Positions 25,511 through 35,842 of a stretch of 64,000 nt of DNA are shown piece by piece. How positions within the stretch are numbered: position 1 is the stretch's first letter; each line of letters opens with the position of its first letter. A program made the translations under genes and the position numbers. The notes under the pieces were generated by a model. The model was not told the DNA's origin and searched no databases. It saw nothing but the letters and a program-made list of their open reading frames with translations. The DNA is taken from positions 1 through 64,000 of the forward strand of contig NZ_LAQP01000020.1 in the NCBI RefSeq assembly GCF_000971965.1, given 5' to 3'. The stretch is from Paenibacillus wulumuqiensis. Lineage in GTDB: Bacteria > Bacillota > Bacilli > Paenibacillales > Paenibacillaceae.

Positions 25511-26752
25511 ATGGCTAATCCGACGAGTAATCAGCAGCAATCACAGTCAAGCGAAGAAAGTGCATTATTTCCGACGTACGCGCGATACCCGCTCGCTTTT
25601 GCAAAAGGAAAAGGGAGCTATCTGTGGGATGTGAACGGTAAAAAGTATCTGGACTTCATGTGTGGTCTGGCAGTGACCAATCTGGGCCATGCTCCAACAG
25701 CGGTGGCCGACAAGCTAAAGCAGCAGCTGGATGAACTGTGGCATACGTCCAATCTGTTCCAGATTCCGAATCAGGAAAAAGCAGCGCAGCTGCTGACATC
25801 GATGACTTCCGGCGCTGCTGTATTTTTCTGCAACAGCGGTGCCGAGGCCAATGAAGCGGCGATCAAGCTGGCACGCAAATATCAGCAAAAGGTCAAAGGG
25901 GAAGAACGCTACGAAATCATTACCTTTACCCAGTCATTCCATGGACGGACGCTGGCGACACTGACAGCGACCGGACAGGACAAGGTCAAAGAAGGATTTC
26001 ATCCGCTGCCCGCAGGCTTCGTAACGGTGCCGCTGAACGATCTGGAGGCACTTCAGTCGGCGATTGGACCGCATACGGCGGCTGTCATGCTGGAGATGAT
26101 CCAGGCGGAAGGCGGCGTATATCCGGCTAACACGGAATATGTGCAGGCTGTTGCCGAGCTGTGCAAGCAGCATGGACTGCTGCTCATCATCGATGAGATT
26201 CAGACGGGGATGGGGCGTACAGGCAAGCTGATGTCCTTTGAACATTACGGGATTGAGCCGGATATCTTCACCCTGGCCAAAGGGCTGGCGAGCGGCTTCC
26301 CGGTAGGTGCGATGGTCGGCAAGGCATATCTCAAGGACGCTTTTACCGCTGGCAGTCACGGTTCCACCTTTGGCGGGACACCGCTGGCGACGGCTGCGGT
26401 AATAGCCACGCTGGAGACGATGCAGGAGCAGAATGTAGTGGAGCATGCAGCCAAAATGGGAGACTATCTGATGCAGCAGCTGCATGACAAGCTGGCCGGT
26501 CATTCCTTTGTCAAAGAGATCCGCGGTAAAGGTCTGATGATCGGAATCGAATGTGTATCGCCGGTCAATGAACTGATCATGGCGGGACAGGAAAAAGGAC
26601 TGCTGTTCGTCAATGCAGGACCGAATGTGATTCGTCTGCTGCCAAATCTGCTCATTACAGAGCAGGAGATCGACCAGGCGATTCAGATATTGAATGAAGT
26701 GATTCAGGAATATGCGCCTGTCGTTAGCGCATCAGGACCAAGCGGAAGCTAA
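25511..26752 (+). CDS. argD: Acetylornithine aminotransferase
   Basis: A ~413-residue class-III PLP aminotransferase converting N-acetylglutamate semialdehyde to N-acetylornithine. Visible blocks are FCNSGAEANEAAIKLAR, QSFHGRTLATLTATGQ, IIDEIQTGMGRTG and the PLP lysine in TLAKGLASGFPVGAMV. GTG 25502 abuts the ribosome binding site (AGAGGAG, 25494-25500), so ATG 25511 is the better start. Close coupling to argB and argF marks one operon. Confidence 0.95.
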   Translation: MANPTSNQQQSQSSEESALFPTYARYPLAFAKGKGSYLWDVNGKKYLDFMCGLAVTNLGHAPTAVADKLKQQLDELWHTSNLFQIPNQEKAAQLLTSMTSGAAVFFCNSGAEANEAAIKLARKYQQKVKGEERYEIITFTQSFHGRTLATLTATGQDKVKEGFHPLPAGFVTVPLNDLEALQSAIGPHTAAVMLEMIQAEGGVYPANTEYVQAVAELCKQHGLLLIIDEIQTGMGRTGKLMSFEHYGIEPDIFTLAKGLASGFPVGAMVGKAYLKDAFTAGSHGSTFGGTPLATAAVIATLETMQEQNVVEHAAKMGDYLMQQLHDKLAGHSFVKEIRGKGLMIGIECVSPVNELIMAGQEKGLLFVNAGPNVIRLLPNLLITEQEIDQAIQILNEVIQEYAPVVSASGPSGS

Positions 26753-26780
26753 ACCGCAGCAATCAAGGGGGAATGGGGAC

Positions 26781-27743
26781 ATGGAAGATATGGTGCAGAA
26801 CAAGCTGGAACTCAGTCATTTTAAAGGCAAAGATTTTATCGAACTGAGTGACTATACGGCGGACGAGATTAACTTTCTGATCGATTTGGCGATTGAGCTG
26901 AAGCGCAAGCAGAAAGCAGGGGAAATCTATCGTCCGCTGGAAGGCAAGACCGTCGGATTGATTTTTGAAAAGTCATCGACCCGTACACGGGTTTCCTTTG
27001 AAGTAGGAACGTATCAGCTGGGCGGACATGCACTGTTCCTCAGCAAAAACGATATCCAGATGGGCCGCGGCGAGACGATTGCCGATACGGCGCGTGTCAT
27101 GTCCCGCTATCTCGATGGAATCATGATCCGTACATTTGGCCATGAGAATGTCACCGAGCTGGCGAAATATGCCGATATCCCGGTCATTAATGGCTTGAGC
27201 GATCTGGGACATCCATGTCAGGTGCTGGCTGACTTCCAGACCATCGTGGAACAAAAAGGCCAGCTCAAAGGCCTCAAATTAGCCTATATCGGCGATGGCA
27301 ACAATATGGCGCACTCTCTGATGATTGGCGGGGCACGGGTCGGTCTGGACGTCTATGTCGCCAGTCCGGAAGGCTACGAGCCGGACCCGGCCGTCATCAA
27401 GCAGTGCGAACTGCTCGCTGCCGAGAGCGGCGCTACGATCAAGATCGTACGTGATCCGATCGAAGCTGTACGAAATGCTGATGCCATCTACACCGACGTA
27501 TGGGCCAGCATGGGCTTCGAGGAAGAGCAGAAGATCCGCGAGCAGGCTTTTGCCGACTATCAGGTCAATGAAGCACTGGTGAGTCATGCCAAGCCGGATT
27601 ATATCTTCCTGCACTGCCTGCCCGCCCACCGCGGCGAGGAAGTCAGCGCCGGTGTTATCGACGGACCGAACAGCGTCATTTTCGATGAAGCCGAGAACCG
27701 CCTGCATGCCCAGAAAGCAATCATGACCGCACTGATCGGTTAG
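26781..27743 (+). CDS. argF: Ornithine carbamoyltransferase
   Basis: A ~320-residue transcarbamylase forming citrulline. The carbamoyl-phosphate motif SSTRTRVSFE, the DLGHPCQVLADFQT block and the ornithine-binding HCLPAHRGEEV are intact. The chosen ATG 26781 follows AAGGGGG at 26765-26771. An earlier in-frame start would run back into argD. No carAB genes lie in this window, so carbamoyl phosphate must come from elsewhere. Confidence 0.95.
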   Translation: MEDMVQNKLELSHFKGKDFIELSDYTADEINFLIDLAIELKRKQKAGEIYRPLEGKTVGLIFEKSSTRTRVSFEVGTYQLGGHALFLSKNDIQMGRGETIADTARVMSRYLDGIMIRTFGHENVTELAKYADIPVINGLSDLGHPCQVLADFQTIVEQKGQLKGLKLAYIGDGNNMAHSLMIGGARVGLDVYVASPEGYEPDPAVIKQCELLAAESGATIKIVRDPIEAVRNADAIYTDVWASMGFEEEQKIREQAFADYQVNEALVSHAKPDYIFLHCLPAHRGEEVSAGVIDGPNSVIFDEAENRLHAQKAIMTALIG

Positions 27744-27889
27744 AAATCCCGTTATTCAGCGATGAATGCGATAAACAGCATCCATTTCCAATCATACTTA
27801 CGCCAACATGATCATAGCGAGCATGACCCATACACAATAATCGTCAGCTGCACCCAACCAAGTAAATCAGTAACTGGAGGAACCTACTC

Positions 27890-29146
27890 ATGGCTAAAGA
27901 TAAAATTGTACTCGCCTATTCCGGCGGTCTGGATACATCCATCATTCTGAAATGGCTCAAAGAAACCTATGATGCCGAAATTATCGCTTTTACAGCAGAT
28001 ATCGGACAGGCAGACGAACTCGACGGACTGGAAGAAAAAGCACTGGCTACCGGTGCATCCAAAGTATACATTGATGATCTGCGTGCCGAATTTGCCGAAG
28101 ATTTCATTTATCCGATGTTCCAGGCAGGCGCATTGTATGAAGGACAATACCTGCTCGGAACGAGTATCGCCCGTCCGCTGATCGCCAAGCGTATGGTGGA
28201 GATCGCCCGTGCCGAGGGAGCGATCGCTATCGCTCACGGCGCTACAGGCAAAGGGAACGACCAGGTGCGCTTTGAACTGAACGCGGCTGCACTGGCACCG
28301 GAGATTCAGGTTATCGCACCATGGCGTCTGGAGCAGTTCCGTGCGGACTTCCCGGGACGTGCCGAGATGATCGCCTATGCCGAAGCGCATGGTATCCCGG
28401 TGACGGCTTCGGCAGCAAAGCCGTACTCCACCGACCGCAACCTGCTGCATATCAGCTATGAGAGCGGCGTGCTGGAAGATCCGGACTTTGACGCCAGTGC
28501 AGCGAGCAACAAGGATATGTTCATACTGAGCGTATCGCCGGAAGATGCACCGGATCAGCCGGAAATGCTGGAACTGCAATTTGAAAAAGGCAACTGTATC
28601 GCACTGAACGGCCAGTCCATGACTCCGCTGGAAGTTATGGAAAAGCTCAATGAGCTGGGCGGCAAGCACGGCATCGGCCGCGTCGATATGGTGGAAAATC
28701 GCTTTGTCGGCATGAAGAGCCGCGGCGTATACGAGACACCGGGCGGAACGATCCTGTTCACTGCTCACCGCAAAATGGAGTCCCTGACGATGGACCGCGA
28801 AGTCATGAGCCTGCGCGATTCCCTGATCACCCGTTATGCGAATCTGGTGTACAACGGCTTCTGGTTTGCACCGGAGCGCCTGGCACTTCAGGCCCTCGTT
28901 ACGGAAAGCCAAAAAAATGTGACCGGTACAGTAAAAGTAAAACTGTACAAAGGCAATATTATCGCGGCAGGTCTCAGCAGCCCGGTCAGCCTGTACAACC
29001 CGGATATCGCGACTATGGAAGCTGATCCGACCAACGCATACGACCAGGGCGATGCAGCAGGCTTTATCCAGCTGAATGCACTTCGTCTCAGAGTGGGCGC
29101 AGGGGTACAGCAGCAGGCAGCAACTCAAGCGAAGCAGGGAGTGTGA
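27890..29146 (+). CDS. argG: Argininosuccinate synthase
   Basis: A 418-residue ATP-dependent ligase joining citrulline and aspartate. The N-type ATP pyrophosphatase P-loop YSGGLDTSI starts at residue 9; [13 protein letters not shown] and [10 protein letters not shown] are further conserved blocks. SD CTGGAGG precedes the ATG. A 146-bp gap separates it from argF; I found no clear promoter or ARG box in it. The stop overlaps a GTG codon of argH, so the two genes are coupled. Confidence 0.96.
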   Translation: MAKDKIVLAYSGGLDTSIILKWLKETYDAEIIAFTADIGQADELDGLEEKALATGASKVYIDDLRAEFAEDFIYPMFQAGALYEGQYLLGTSIARPLIAKRMVEIARAEGAIAIAHGATGKGNDQVRFELNAAALAPEIQVIAPWRLEQFRADFPGRAEMIAYAEAHGIPVTASAAKPYSTDRNLLHISYESGVLEDPDFDASAASNKDMFILSVSPEDAPDQPEMLELQFEKGNCIALNGQSMTPLEVMEKLNELGGKHGIGRVDMVENRFVGMKSRGVYETPGGTILFTAHRKMESLTMDREVMSLRDSLITRYANLVYNGFWFAPERLALQALVTESQKNVTGTVKVKLYKGNIIAAGLSSPVSLYNPDIATMEADPTNAYDQGDAAGFIQLNALRLRVGAGVQQQAATQAKQGV

Positions 29147-29154
29147 CCGGCAGT

Positions 29155-30567
29155 ATGAGCAAACTATGGGGCGGACGTTTTACCAAGCAAACCAACCATC
29201 TGGTGGAAGAATATACAGCTTCCATCCATTTCGATAAAGCACTCGCAGAAGAAGATATCCAGGGCAGCCTCGCTCATGTGACCATGCTGGGCAAATGCGG
29301 CATCGTGCCTACGGAAGATGTAGAGACGATCAAGGCAGGTTTGAACAAGGTACTGGCTAAAATTCAGGCGGGCGAAGTAAACTTCTCCGTCTCGGATGAA
29401 GATATCCATATGAATATTGAAAAGCATCTGATCGAGGAAGTGGGTGCTGTCGGCGGCAAGCTGCACACCGGCCGCAGCCGTAACGATCAGGTGGCGACCG
29501 ATATGCATCTGTACCTGCGCAAACGGGTCGTGGAGCTGGTCGGCCTGCTGCATGCGCTGCAGGAATCACTGATCACGCAGGCGAAAAGCAATATGGAGAC
29601 GATCGTGCCGGGCTATACGCATCTGCAGCGTGCCCAGCCGATTCTATTCCCGCATCATCTGATGGCTTATGTGTCCATGTTCGAGCGGGATATTGACCGT
29701 CTCAAGGACAGCTACAAGCGCATCAACGTCCTGCCGCTCGGAGCAGGTGCTCTGGCAGGCACAACATTTCCGATCGATCGCCATTTTGTAGCGGAGCAGC
29801 TCGGATTCGATGCGGTCTATGAGAACAGTCTGGATGCGGTCAGTGATCGCGACTTTATCGTGGAATTCCTGTCCGGTGCATCGTTGATCATGACGCATCT
29901 GTCCCGTCTGAGCGAGGAGCTGGTGCTTTGGAGCAGTACCGAGTTCAACTTTGTCGAGCTGGATGATGCATTCTGTACCGGCAGCAGCATTATGCCGCAG
30001 AAGAAAAATCCCGATGTCGCCGAGCTGGTACGTGGCAAAACGGGCCGTGTGTACGGTAATCTGATCGGTCTGCTGACCGTGCTCAAATCGCTGCCGCTTG
30101 CCTATAACAAGGATATGCAGGAAGACAAAGAAGGCATGTTCGATACGGTAGCCACACTGGAAGGAGCCCTGCAGTTGTTCGCACCGATGATCGCCACGAT
30201 GAAGGTCAATACCGGCCGGATGCGTGAAGCGGTCAACAAGGACTTTTCCAATGCAACGGATATTGCGGACTTCCTCGTTGGCAAAGGTCTGCCATTCCGT
30301 CAGGCTCATGAAGTGATTGGCAAAACGGTGCTATACTGTATCCAGGAAGGTAAATATCTGCTCGATCTGACGCTGGAGGAGTTCCAGGAATTCTCCCCGC
30401 TGTTCGATGACAGCATTTATCAGGTGCTGCAGCCGGAGACGGTCGTCAATGCCCGTAATGTATACGGTGGTACAGCGACGGTACAGGTGGCGGCAGCGAT
30501 TGAACGCGCCGAACAGAAGCTGGGTCATACGGTACAGTGGCTGGAAGGCTATGCACAGCCGCACTAA
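29155..30567 (+). CDS. argH: Argininosuccinate lyase
   Basis: A ~470-residue fumarase/aspartase-superfamily enzyme releasing arginine and fumarate. The superfamily signature [20 protein letters not shown] carries the catalytic Ser; [13 protein letters not shown] and YTHLQRAQP are also intact. The start is either GTG 29143 (overlapping argG) or ATG 29155; the latter gives the usual N-terminus MSKLWGGRF. It is the last arginine gene before a terminator. Confidence 0.95.
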   Translation: MSKLWGGRFTKQTNHLVEEYTASIHFDKALAEEDIQGSLAHVTMLGKCGIVPTEDVETIKAGLNKVLAKIQAGEVNFSVSDEDIHMNIEKHLIEEVGAVGGKLHTGRSRNDQVATDMHLYLRKRVVELVGLLHALQESLITQAKSNMETIVPGYTHLQRAQPILFPHHLMAYVSMFERDIDRLKDSYKRINVLPLGAGALAGTTFPIDRHFVAEQLGFDAVYENSLDAVSDRDFIVEFLSGASLIMTHLSRLSEELVLWSSTEFNFVELDDAFCTGSSIMPQKKNPDVAELVRGKTGRVYGNLIGLLTVLKSLPLAYNKDMQEDKEGMFDTVATLEGALQLFAPMIATMKVNTGRMREAVNKDFSNATDIADFLVGKGLPFRQAHEVIGKTVLYCIQEGKYLLDLTLEEFQEFSPLFDDSIYQVLQPETVVNARNVYGGTATVQVAAAIERAEQKLGHTVQWLEGYAQPH

Positions 30568-30738
30568 GGAGAAAACAGTTAATGTTCGAATAGACGTCGC
30601 AGTGAACATGGGACGTTAAACAAGCGGGTTGTAACGATTAAAAAGCCTGCATTTTATGCAGCAGCATTTCCGTATGCAGTAGTCTGATATCAGATGCAAT
30701 GCATGACCGTGTACAAGCAGCATACTCACTGCAACCAG

Positions 30739-30767
30739 GCAGCATTCTCATTGGGAATGCTGCTTTT
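30739..30767 (+). terminator. Terminator of the arginine cluster
   Basis: Stem GCAGCATTCTC pairs with GGGAATGCTGC (short loop, one G-T pair) and is followed by TTTT, about 170 bases after argH. Confidence 0.75.
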
Positions 30768-31150
30768 GGTCTGAATTTTTGAAGGAGGGTGGTAAGGAAT
30801 AGCAGGGCTGCCTATATCAAAAGTCATATTAACATTTCGAATTTCAAGAAATTTGTATGGCAAATGGCTGCTATAAAATCAGATTCGGGCTTGTTACAGA
30901 CTTTATTTGATGCAAAAAGTACGTCAACTAGTGAGAAAGATACGTTTTGGAGTAATTAGAGAAAGGTCTGGAGAGAAACGTACAGTGCCATTAACGCATC
31001 ATTTTTATTATTTTACATATCAAAAGAGCAGTATCCGTTAATAACCGCCTAAATGTAATGAAAAGAAAGAGTCATGTAAGCATGAAATTCGGGCATAATC
31101 TGAAATAGCCGGAAAGCGAGAGCGATACCTACACATTTTATCTGTGATAT

Positions 31151-31165
31151 CTGTTACAGTAACAG
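31151..31165. repeat. 15-bp palindrome upstream of uxaC
   Basis: CTGTTACAGTAACAG is a perfect palindrome around the central A. It lies about 60 bases before the predicted uxaC -35 box in a ~540-bp gap that otherwise shows no gene. It may bind an activator or be chance. Confidence 0.4.
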
Positions 31166-31212
31166 CCTGTTCCTTTTCAAAAAACTGTAACAAGAAAAAT
31201 CTATAAATGGTA

Positions 31213-31240
31213 TTGCGTATTCTACAGAAAGCGCTACAAT
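31213..31240 (+). promoter_or_regulatory. Predicted sigma-A promoter of uxaC
   Basis: TTGCGT (31213-31218), 16-nt spacer, TACAAT (31235-31240). It is placed just upstream of a LacI-type operator and overlaps a cre-like site. Confidence 0.55.
31226..31239 (+). promoter_or_regulatory. cre-like site (catabolite control, CcpA)
   Basis: AGAAAGCGCTACAA matches the cre consensus TGWNANCGNTNWCA with three mismatches, all at the outer positions; the GAAAGCGCT core is intact. It overlaps the predicted -10 element, a repressing position. Confidence 0.5.
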
Positions 31241-31251
31241 GAGACTAGAAA

Positions 31252-31265
31252 TGTTAACGTTAACA
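31252..31265. promoter_or_regulatory. LacI-family operator upstream of uxaC
   Basis: TGTTAACGTTAACA is a perfect 14-bp palindrome with a central CG, the usual form of LacI/GalR-family operators. It lies just downstream of the predicted transcription start. A related site precedes uxaB, and a LacI-type regulator is encoded in the cluster. Confidence 0.75.
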
Positions 31266-31327
31266 ATTTGGTCGCATGACGATAATTCAGTAACATAGCA
31301 GCATTATTTATGAAGGGAATGAAGAAG

Positions 31328-32755
31328 ATGACCAAGAAGTTTCTGGATGATAATTTTCTGTTAAACAGTGAGACAGCGATCCGCCTGTATCATGATACCG
31401 CCAAAGATATGCCGATTATCGATTATCACTGTCATCTGAGTCCGCAGGAGATCTACGAAAATAAAACATTCAAAAATATTACCGAAGCCTGGCTGTACGG
31501 GGATCATTACAAATGGCGGGTGATGCGGGCGAATGGAGTCGAGGAACGCTACATTACCGGCGATGCCGAAGACTATGACAAATTCCTCGCCTGGGCGCGC
31601 ACCGTTCCGCAGCTGATCGGCAATCCGCTCTATCACTGGACCCATCTGGAACTGCAGCGTTTCTTTGACGTGCATGAGTTGCTGAATGAGCAGTCTGCTC
31701 CGATGATCTGGGAAAAAGTGAACAAGCAGCTGCAGGGCCCGGGATTCGGCGCTCGTGATCTGATCACCAAATCCAAAGTAACCGTCGTCTGTACAACCGA
31801 TGATCCTGTCGATTCCCTGGAATATCATGCCCGGATTCGCGAAATCAGCGGCTTCGAGACAGCGGTACTGCCAAGCTTCCGCCCGGACAAGGCGCTGGAA
31901 GTGAACCGTGCGACCTTCAAGCCATGGCTGCAGCAATTAAGCGAAGTGAATGGTTCCGAGGTGCGTACCTATGATGAGTTCCTTGCTGCACTGGAGAAAC
32001 GGGTACGCTTCTTCCATGAAGCAGGCGGACGCGTCTCCGACCATGCAATCGACAAAGTGATGTATGCGGATACGACCCGCGAGGAAGCGGCCGAGATTTT
32101 TGCCAGACTGCTGGAGCAGGGTCAGGTCAGCCCGGAAGATGAAGCCAAACACAAAACCTGTACACTCGTCTTCCTGAGCAGCCTGTATGCCGAACTCGGC
32201 TGGGCGATGCAGCTGCATATCCACGCGCTGCGCAACAACAACTCTGTCGCATTTGGCAAGCTGGGACCAGATACCGGCTACGACTCCATCAATGACGGTG
32301 TGATCGCCCAGCCGCTCGTCTCCCTGATGGATGCAATGGAGAATGCAGGCGGCCTGCCGAAGACCATTCTGTATTCTCTGAATCCGAACGATTATCATGT
32401 ACTGGCAAGCGCTGCGGGCAGCTTCCAGGGCGGCGGCATTCCCGGTAAAATCCAGTTCGGTACTTCGTGGTGGTACAACGATCACCGTGACGGCATTCGC
32501 GAACAGATGCGAATCCTCGGCAATCTGGGCGTGCTGTCCCGGTTCGTCGGCATGCTGACCGATTCCCGCAGCTTCCTGTCGTATACCCGGCATGAATATT
32601 TCCGCCGGTTGCTCTGCGATCTGCTGGGCACCTGGGTAGAGAGCGGCGAAGCGCCGAATGATCCACAGCTGCTGCAAAGCCTCGTTCAGGGCATCTGCTA
32701 CAACAATGCGCAGCAGTATTTTAATTTCCCGGCTGTTGTATCAAGCCGCGTCTGA
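31328..32755 (+). CDS. uxaC: Glucuronate/galacturonate (uronate) isomerase
   Basis: A ~475-residue amidohydrolase-superfamily isomerase that turns D-glucuronate into D-fructuronate and D-galacturonate into D-tagaturonate. The N-terminal block PIIDYHCHLSPQEIYENK carries the HxH metal-site pair; later blocks are CTTDDPVDSLEYH, MQLHIHALRNNN and SWWYNDHRDGI. The ribosome binding site GAAGGGA (31312-31318) fits ATG 31328 best; in-frame ATGs at 31310 and 31319 overlap it. First gene of the hexuronate cluster. Confidence 0.95.
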   Translation: MTKKFLDDNFLLNSETAIRLYHDTAKDMPIIDYHCHLSPQEIYENKTFKNITEAWLYGDHYKWRVMRANGVEERYITGDAEDYDKFLAWARTVPQLIGNPLYHWTHLELQRFFDVHELLNEQSAPMIWEKVNKQLQGPGFGARDLITKSKVTVVCTTDDPVDSLEYHARIREISGFETAVLPSFRPDKALEVNRATFKPWLQQLSEVNGSEVRTYDEFLAALEKRVRFFHEAGGRVSDHAIDKVMYADTTREEAAEIFARLLEQGQVSPEDEAKHKTCTLVFLSSLYAELGWAMQLHIHALRNNNSVAFGKLGPDTGYDSINDGVIAQPLVSLMDAMENAGGLPKTILYSLNPNDYHVLASAAGSFQGGGIPGKIQFGTSWWYNDHRDGIREQMRILGNLGVLSRFVGMLTDSRSFLSYTRHEYFRRLLCDLLGTWVESGEAPNDPQLLQSLVQGICYNNAQQYFNFPAVVSSRV

Positions 32756-32956
32756 GAAGATAGTTGACCAAAGGTATTAAAGGTATCACATGACCGCTTG
32801 AATAATACAGGAACAGGACGCATGCTGTCTGTTATCTATAAAGGCAGCTTGTCATCCGGTTCAGAACCAGTTTATTGTTCAAGCGGTTCATTTATACTTA
32901 CATTGTGAATTATTTCACTAATAAAACCATTATAAAGATCGAAGGAAGTGTTACAG

Positions 32957-34372
32957 ATGGGAGCTACAGCATTAAAGCCTGTATCGATTGAGGAGCCGGC
33001 AGTTACTGCCAAGATCAGTTTGAAAGAAAAAATATCGTACGGCATGGGTGACTTTGGAAACGGATTCATGTTCGACCTGGGCCAGTTGTATCTGTTGAAA
33101 TTCTTTACCGATGTAGCAGGAATACCGGCGATTGCAGCCGGCGGAATCTTTGCGGCGAGCAAGCTGTTTGCGGCCTTTTGCGATCCGATTGTCGGTTCCA
33201 GCATTGATTACCGCAAAAATATCGGACCGCGCGGCAAATTCAGACCTTATCTCATTATGGGCAGCATCGCGCTGGCCATTCTGACGATACTGACCTTTAT
33301 CTCGCCGAATCTGTCGACCTCCGGCAAGCTGATCTATGCGTATGCTTCGTATATGATCTGGGGCATCGGGTATTCCTTTGTTAATATTCCGTACGGTTCG
33401 CTCGGAGCAGCGATTACACAGGATACGGTCGAGAGGGCATCGCTGTCTTCGTTCCGGCAGGCAGGTTCGCTCGGTGCGTTGTTTGTGACAAGCGTTATCG
33501 TAATGCCGATTATTGTTCATTTTGCCAATCCGAAGGTGGGGTATCCGGTCGTAATGGGCATTATGTCGCTGATTGGCGTAATCGCTTTCTTCTTCTGTTA
33601 CAAAGGAACTCGGGAGCGGGTAGTGAATCAGGCGCCGCCCAAGGAGAAATTAACGCCGTGGCTGATCATCAAGACCTTTATCAGCAACAAACCGCTGCTG
33701 GTACTTGTGCTGATGACGGTGTTCACCATTTCCGCCTACAATATCAAGTCGGCGATGCTGGTGTATTTTGCCCAGTACAATCTTGGTAATGTGGAACTGA
33801 TGGCGTATATGAACTTTATTATTATTGGTTCTTCCTTTATCGGGGTATTGTTCCTGCCCAAGCTGGTCAAAAAATTCGGCAAGCGCAATACGGCGCTGAT
33901 CGGACTCGGTGTCAGTGTCGTCGCAGATACGATCAACTTTTTGGCGCCATCAAATGTGGTACTTTTCACAATTCTGGCAAGTATCGCGTTTATCGGGATC
34001 AGTATTCCTAACGGAATTACATGGGCCTTTGTATCGGACATTATCGATTATGGAGAATGGGAGTCCGGCGAGCGCAAAGACGGTATTACGTATTCGCTGT
34101 TTAACTTCTCACGCAAACTGGCCCAGTCACTGGCAGGTACATTATCCGGGATTGGTCTTGGACTGGTCGGTTATATTCCAAACGTTGCCCAGAGTACAGG
34201 CACACTGCTCGGGATCAAAGGTCTGCTCTGTCTGTATCCGGCAATTGCGCTGGCGATTGCCATGGTTATTATTGGATTTATGTACAAGCTGACAGACAGC
34301 AAGCATGAGGAGATCGTCGCCGAGCTGCGCATACGCAACAGCAGTAATACCGAATACGGGATGCAGCGATAA
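32957..34372 (+). CDS. GPH-family sugar:cation symporter (probable hexuronate or hexuronide transporter)
   Basis: A ~471-residue membrane carrier with about 12 helices, of the glycoside-pentoside-hexuronide:cation symporter family (MelB/XynP/YicJ-like). Family features are KISYGMGDFGNGFMFDLGQLYLLKFFTDVAG at the N-terminus, DPIVGSSIDYRK in the first cytoplasmic loop, and DIIDYGEWESGERKDGITYS toward the C-terminus. AAGGAAG at 32943 fits ATG 32957. The substrate is inferred from context (uxaC before, uxaB/uxaA after). Confidence 0.85.
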   Translation: MGATALKPVSIEEPAVTAKISLKEKISYGMGDFGNGFMFDLGQLYLLKFFTDVAGIPAIAAGGIFAASKLFAAFCDPIVGSSIDYRKNIGPRGKFRPYLIMGSIALAILTILTFISPNLSTSGKLIYAYASYMIWGIGYSFVNIPYGSLGAAITQDTVERASLSSFRQAGSLGALFVTSVIVMPIIVHFANPKVGYPVVMGIMSLIGVIAFFFCYKGTRERVVNQAPPKEKLTPWLIIKTFISNKPLLVLVLMTVFTISAYNIKSAMLVYFAQYNLGNVELMAYMNFIIIGSSFIGVLFLPKLVKKFGKRNTALIGLGVSVVADTINFLAPSNVVLFTILASIAFIGISIPNGITWAFVSDIIDYGEWESGERKDGITYSLFNFSRKLAQSLAGTLSGIGLGLVGYIPNVAQSTGTLLGIKGLLCLYPAIALAIAMVIIGFMYKLTDSKHEEIVAELRIRNSSNTEYGMQR

Positions 34373-34533
34373 AAGGCACAGCATGTCCGGAAAGTTCTGG
34401 TTATGGTCAATATGCATAGTTATGGTATTCTTAGGGGAAAGCAGACGATACGTCTGATCTGTCGGAACTGCAGCGCTTCAGGAGCGCATGTACAGGGCGG
34501 ATACTCAAGTTACGGAAAAGGAAGGTTATGCAT

Positions 34534-35535
34534 ATGGCGGCTACGATCAAGGACATTGCCAGACTCGCCAATGTCTCTCATACAACAGTATCACGTGCAC
34601 TCAATAACAGCCCGCTGATCAAGGAAGTGACCAAGCGTAAAATTATGGAGATTGCGCGGGAAGTAAACTATATTCCCAACTACAACGCCAAAAGTCTCGT
34701 GCTTCAGCGTTCGCATACGATCGGACTGTTCTTTACGAGCATTTCAATGGGGACGAGCAGCAGCTTTTTCGCAGATACGATTCGCGGAGTGAACTCGGTA
34801 ATTGATGTGGGCTATAATCTGTTCGTCCGCGGGATTGATGAATACGAGGATTTCGGTTCCATTCATCGCAAACGGTTTGACGGGATTATCCTGATGAGCC
34901 AGAGCGATGATGATAATGCCTTTATCCAGCATGTACTGGAGCAAAATATTCCGCTGGTCGTATTGAATCGGCTGATCCCTGGCGGCGGCTTCGTCAATAT
35001 TGTCTCCAATGACCGGGAAGGTTCGTATGATGCGGGATGCTATCTGGCTGCCCATAAGCATGAGCGGATTGCGATTATCGAAGGACTCAAAGGATTCAAG
35101 TCGACCGAGCAGCGCCGGGCCGGTTTCCTGCAGGCGATGGAGCAGCACGGTATTACCGTACCGGACAGCTACCGGGTCGCCGGGGATTATACGACCGAGA
35201 GCGGGCATCAGGCGATGCGTCAGCTGCTGCAGCTGGAGACACCGCCAACCGCTGTCTTTTGCTCCAATGACGATATGGCGATCGGGGCGATCAATGCGGC
35301 CTATGCACTCGGCCGGAAAGTGCCGGAGGATGTATCGGTGATTGGATTTGATGATATTAACTTTTCCCGGTATACCAATCCGGCGCTGACGACCGTGAAG
35401 CGGCCTGTTGAGGAGATCAGCGCGCACGGAGCCGAGAAGATTATGGAACGGATCGAAGAGGATGCCAACCGGGAGGAACTGATTTTCCTGGAGACCGAAC
35501 TGGTCGAGCGGCAGTCCGCTGTCCGCCGCGGCTGA
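34534..35535 (+). CDS. LacI-family transcriptional regulator of the hexuronate cluster
   Basis: A ~333-residue LacI/GalR repressor. The N-terminal HTH and hinge are clear: ATIKDIARLANVSHTTVSRALNNSPLIKEVTKRKI. The periplasmic-binding-like effector domain follows (HTIGLFFTSI; DGIILMSQSDDD; FCSNDDMAIGAI; VIGFDDINFSRYTNPALTTV). AAAGGAAGGT gives good spacing to ATG 34534, better than ATG 34528. It probably binds TGTTAACG-type sites before uxaC and uxaB and responds to a hexuronate; in B. subtilis the LacI-type ExuR has that job. Confidence 0.85.
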   Translation: MAATIKDIARLANVSHTTVSRALNNSPLIKEVTKRKIMEIAREVNYIPNYNAKSLVLQRSHTIGLFFTSISMGTSSSFFADTIRGVNSVIDVGYNLFVRGIDEYEDFGSIHRKRFDGIILMSQSDDDNAFIQHVLEQNIPLVVLNRLIPGGGFVNIVSNDREGSYDAGCYLAAHKHERIAIIEGLKGFKSTEQRRAGFLQAMEQHGITVPDSYRVAGDYTTESGHQAMRQLLQLETPPTAVFCSNDDMAIGAINAAYALGRKVPEDVSVIGFDDINFSRYTNPALTTVKRPVEEISAHGAEKIMERIEEDANREELIFLETELVERQSAVRRG

Positions 35536-35770
35536 ATGCGGGTACTGCTGGCTATATGGGGGAAAACCGTCATAGTGACAGACAATACAGTGAAGATGCT
35601 GCAGCCAGTCAGATGGCCTGCAGCATCGGACTCACCGCAGCCAGTCAGAGAGTCTGCAGCATCCGATCCATGGCAGCCATTAACGGATAGTATGAAGCCA
35701 GCCCATTTATCGTTCTGTTTTTGTATAGGGCTGCATATAATTTAACGAATTAATGTGATTTAACTCATTT

Positions 35771-35784
35771 TGTTAACGTGTGCA
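35771..35784. promoter_or_regulatory. LacI-family operator upstream of uxaB
   Basis: TGTTAACGTGTGCA matches the uxaC operator TGTTAACGTTAACA at 11 of 14 positions, with one perfect half-site. It lies 59 bases before the uxaB start. Confidence 0.6.
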
Positions 35785-35842
35785 TGAATTTAGAATAGAC
35801 CTATAACGTACTGGATTGTTGAATTCACAGGAGGCGATATCT

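Noticed and set aside
27744-27889. A second ARG box before argG
   Set aside because: No 14-mer in this gap fits TGNATWWWWATNCA well; similarity is too low to claim.
27884-29128. 414-residue open frame on the minus strand opposite argG
   Set aside because: It is the mirror of argG, created by codon bias; it has no recognisable domain or ribosome binding site, and argG is intact with clear motifs.
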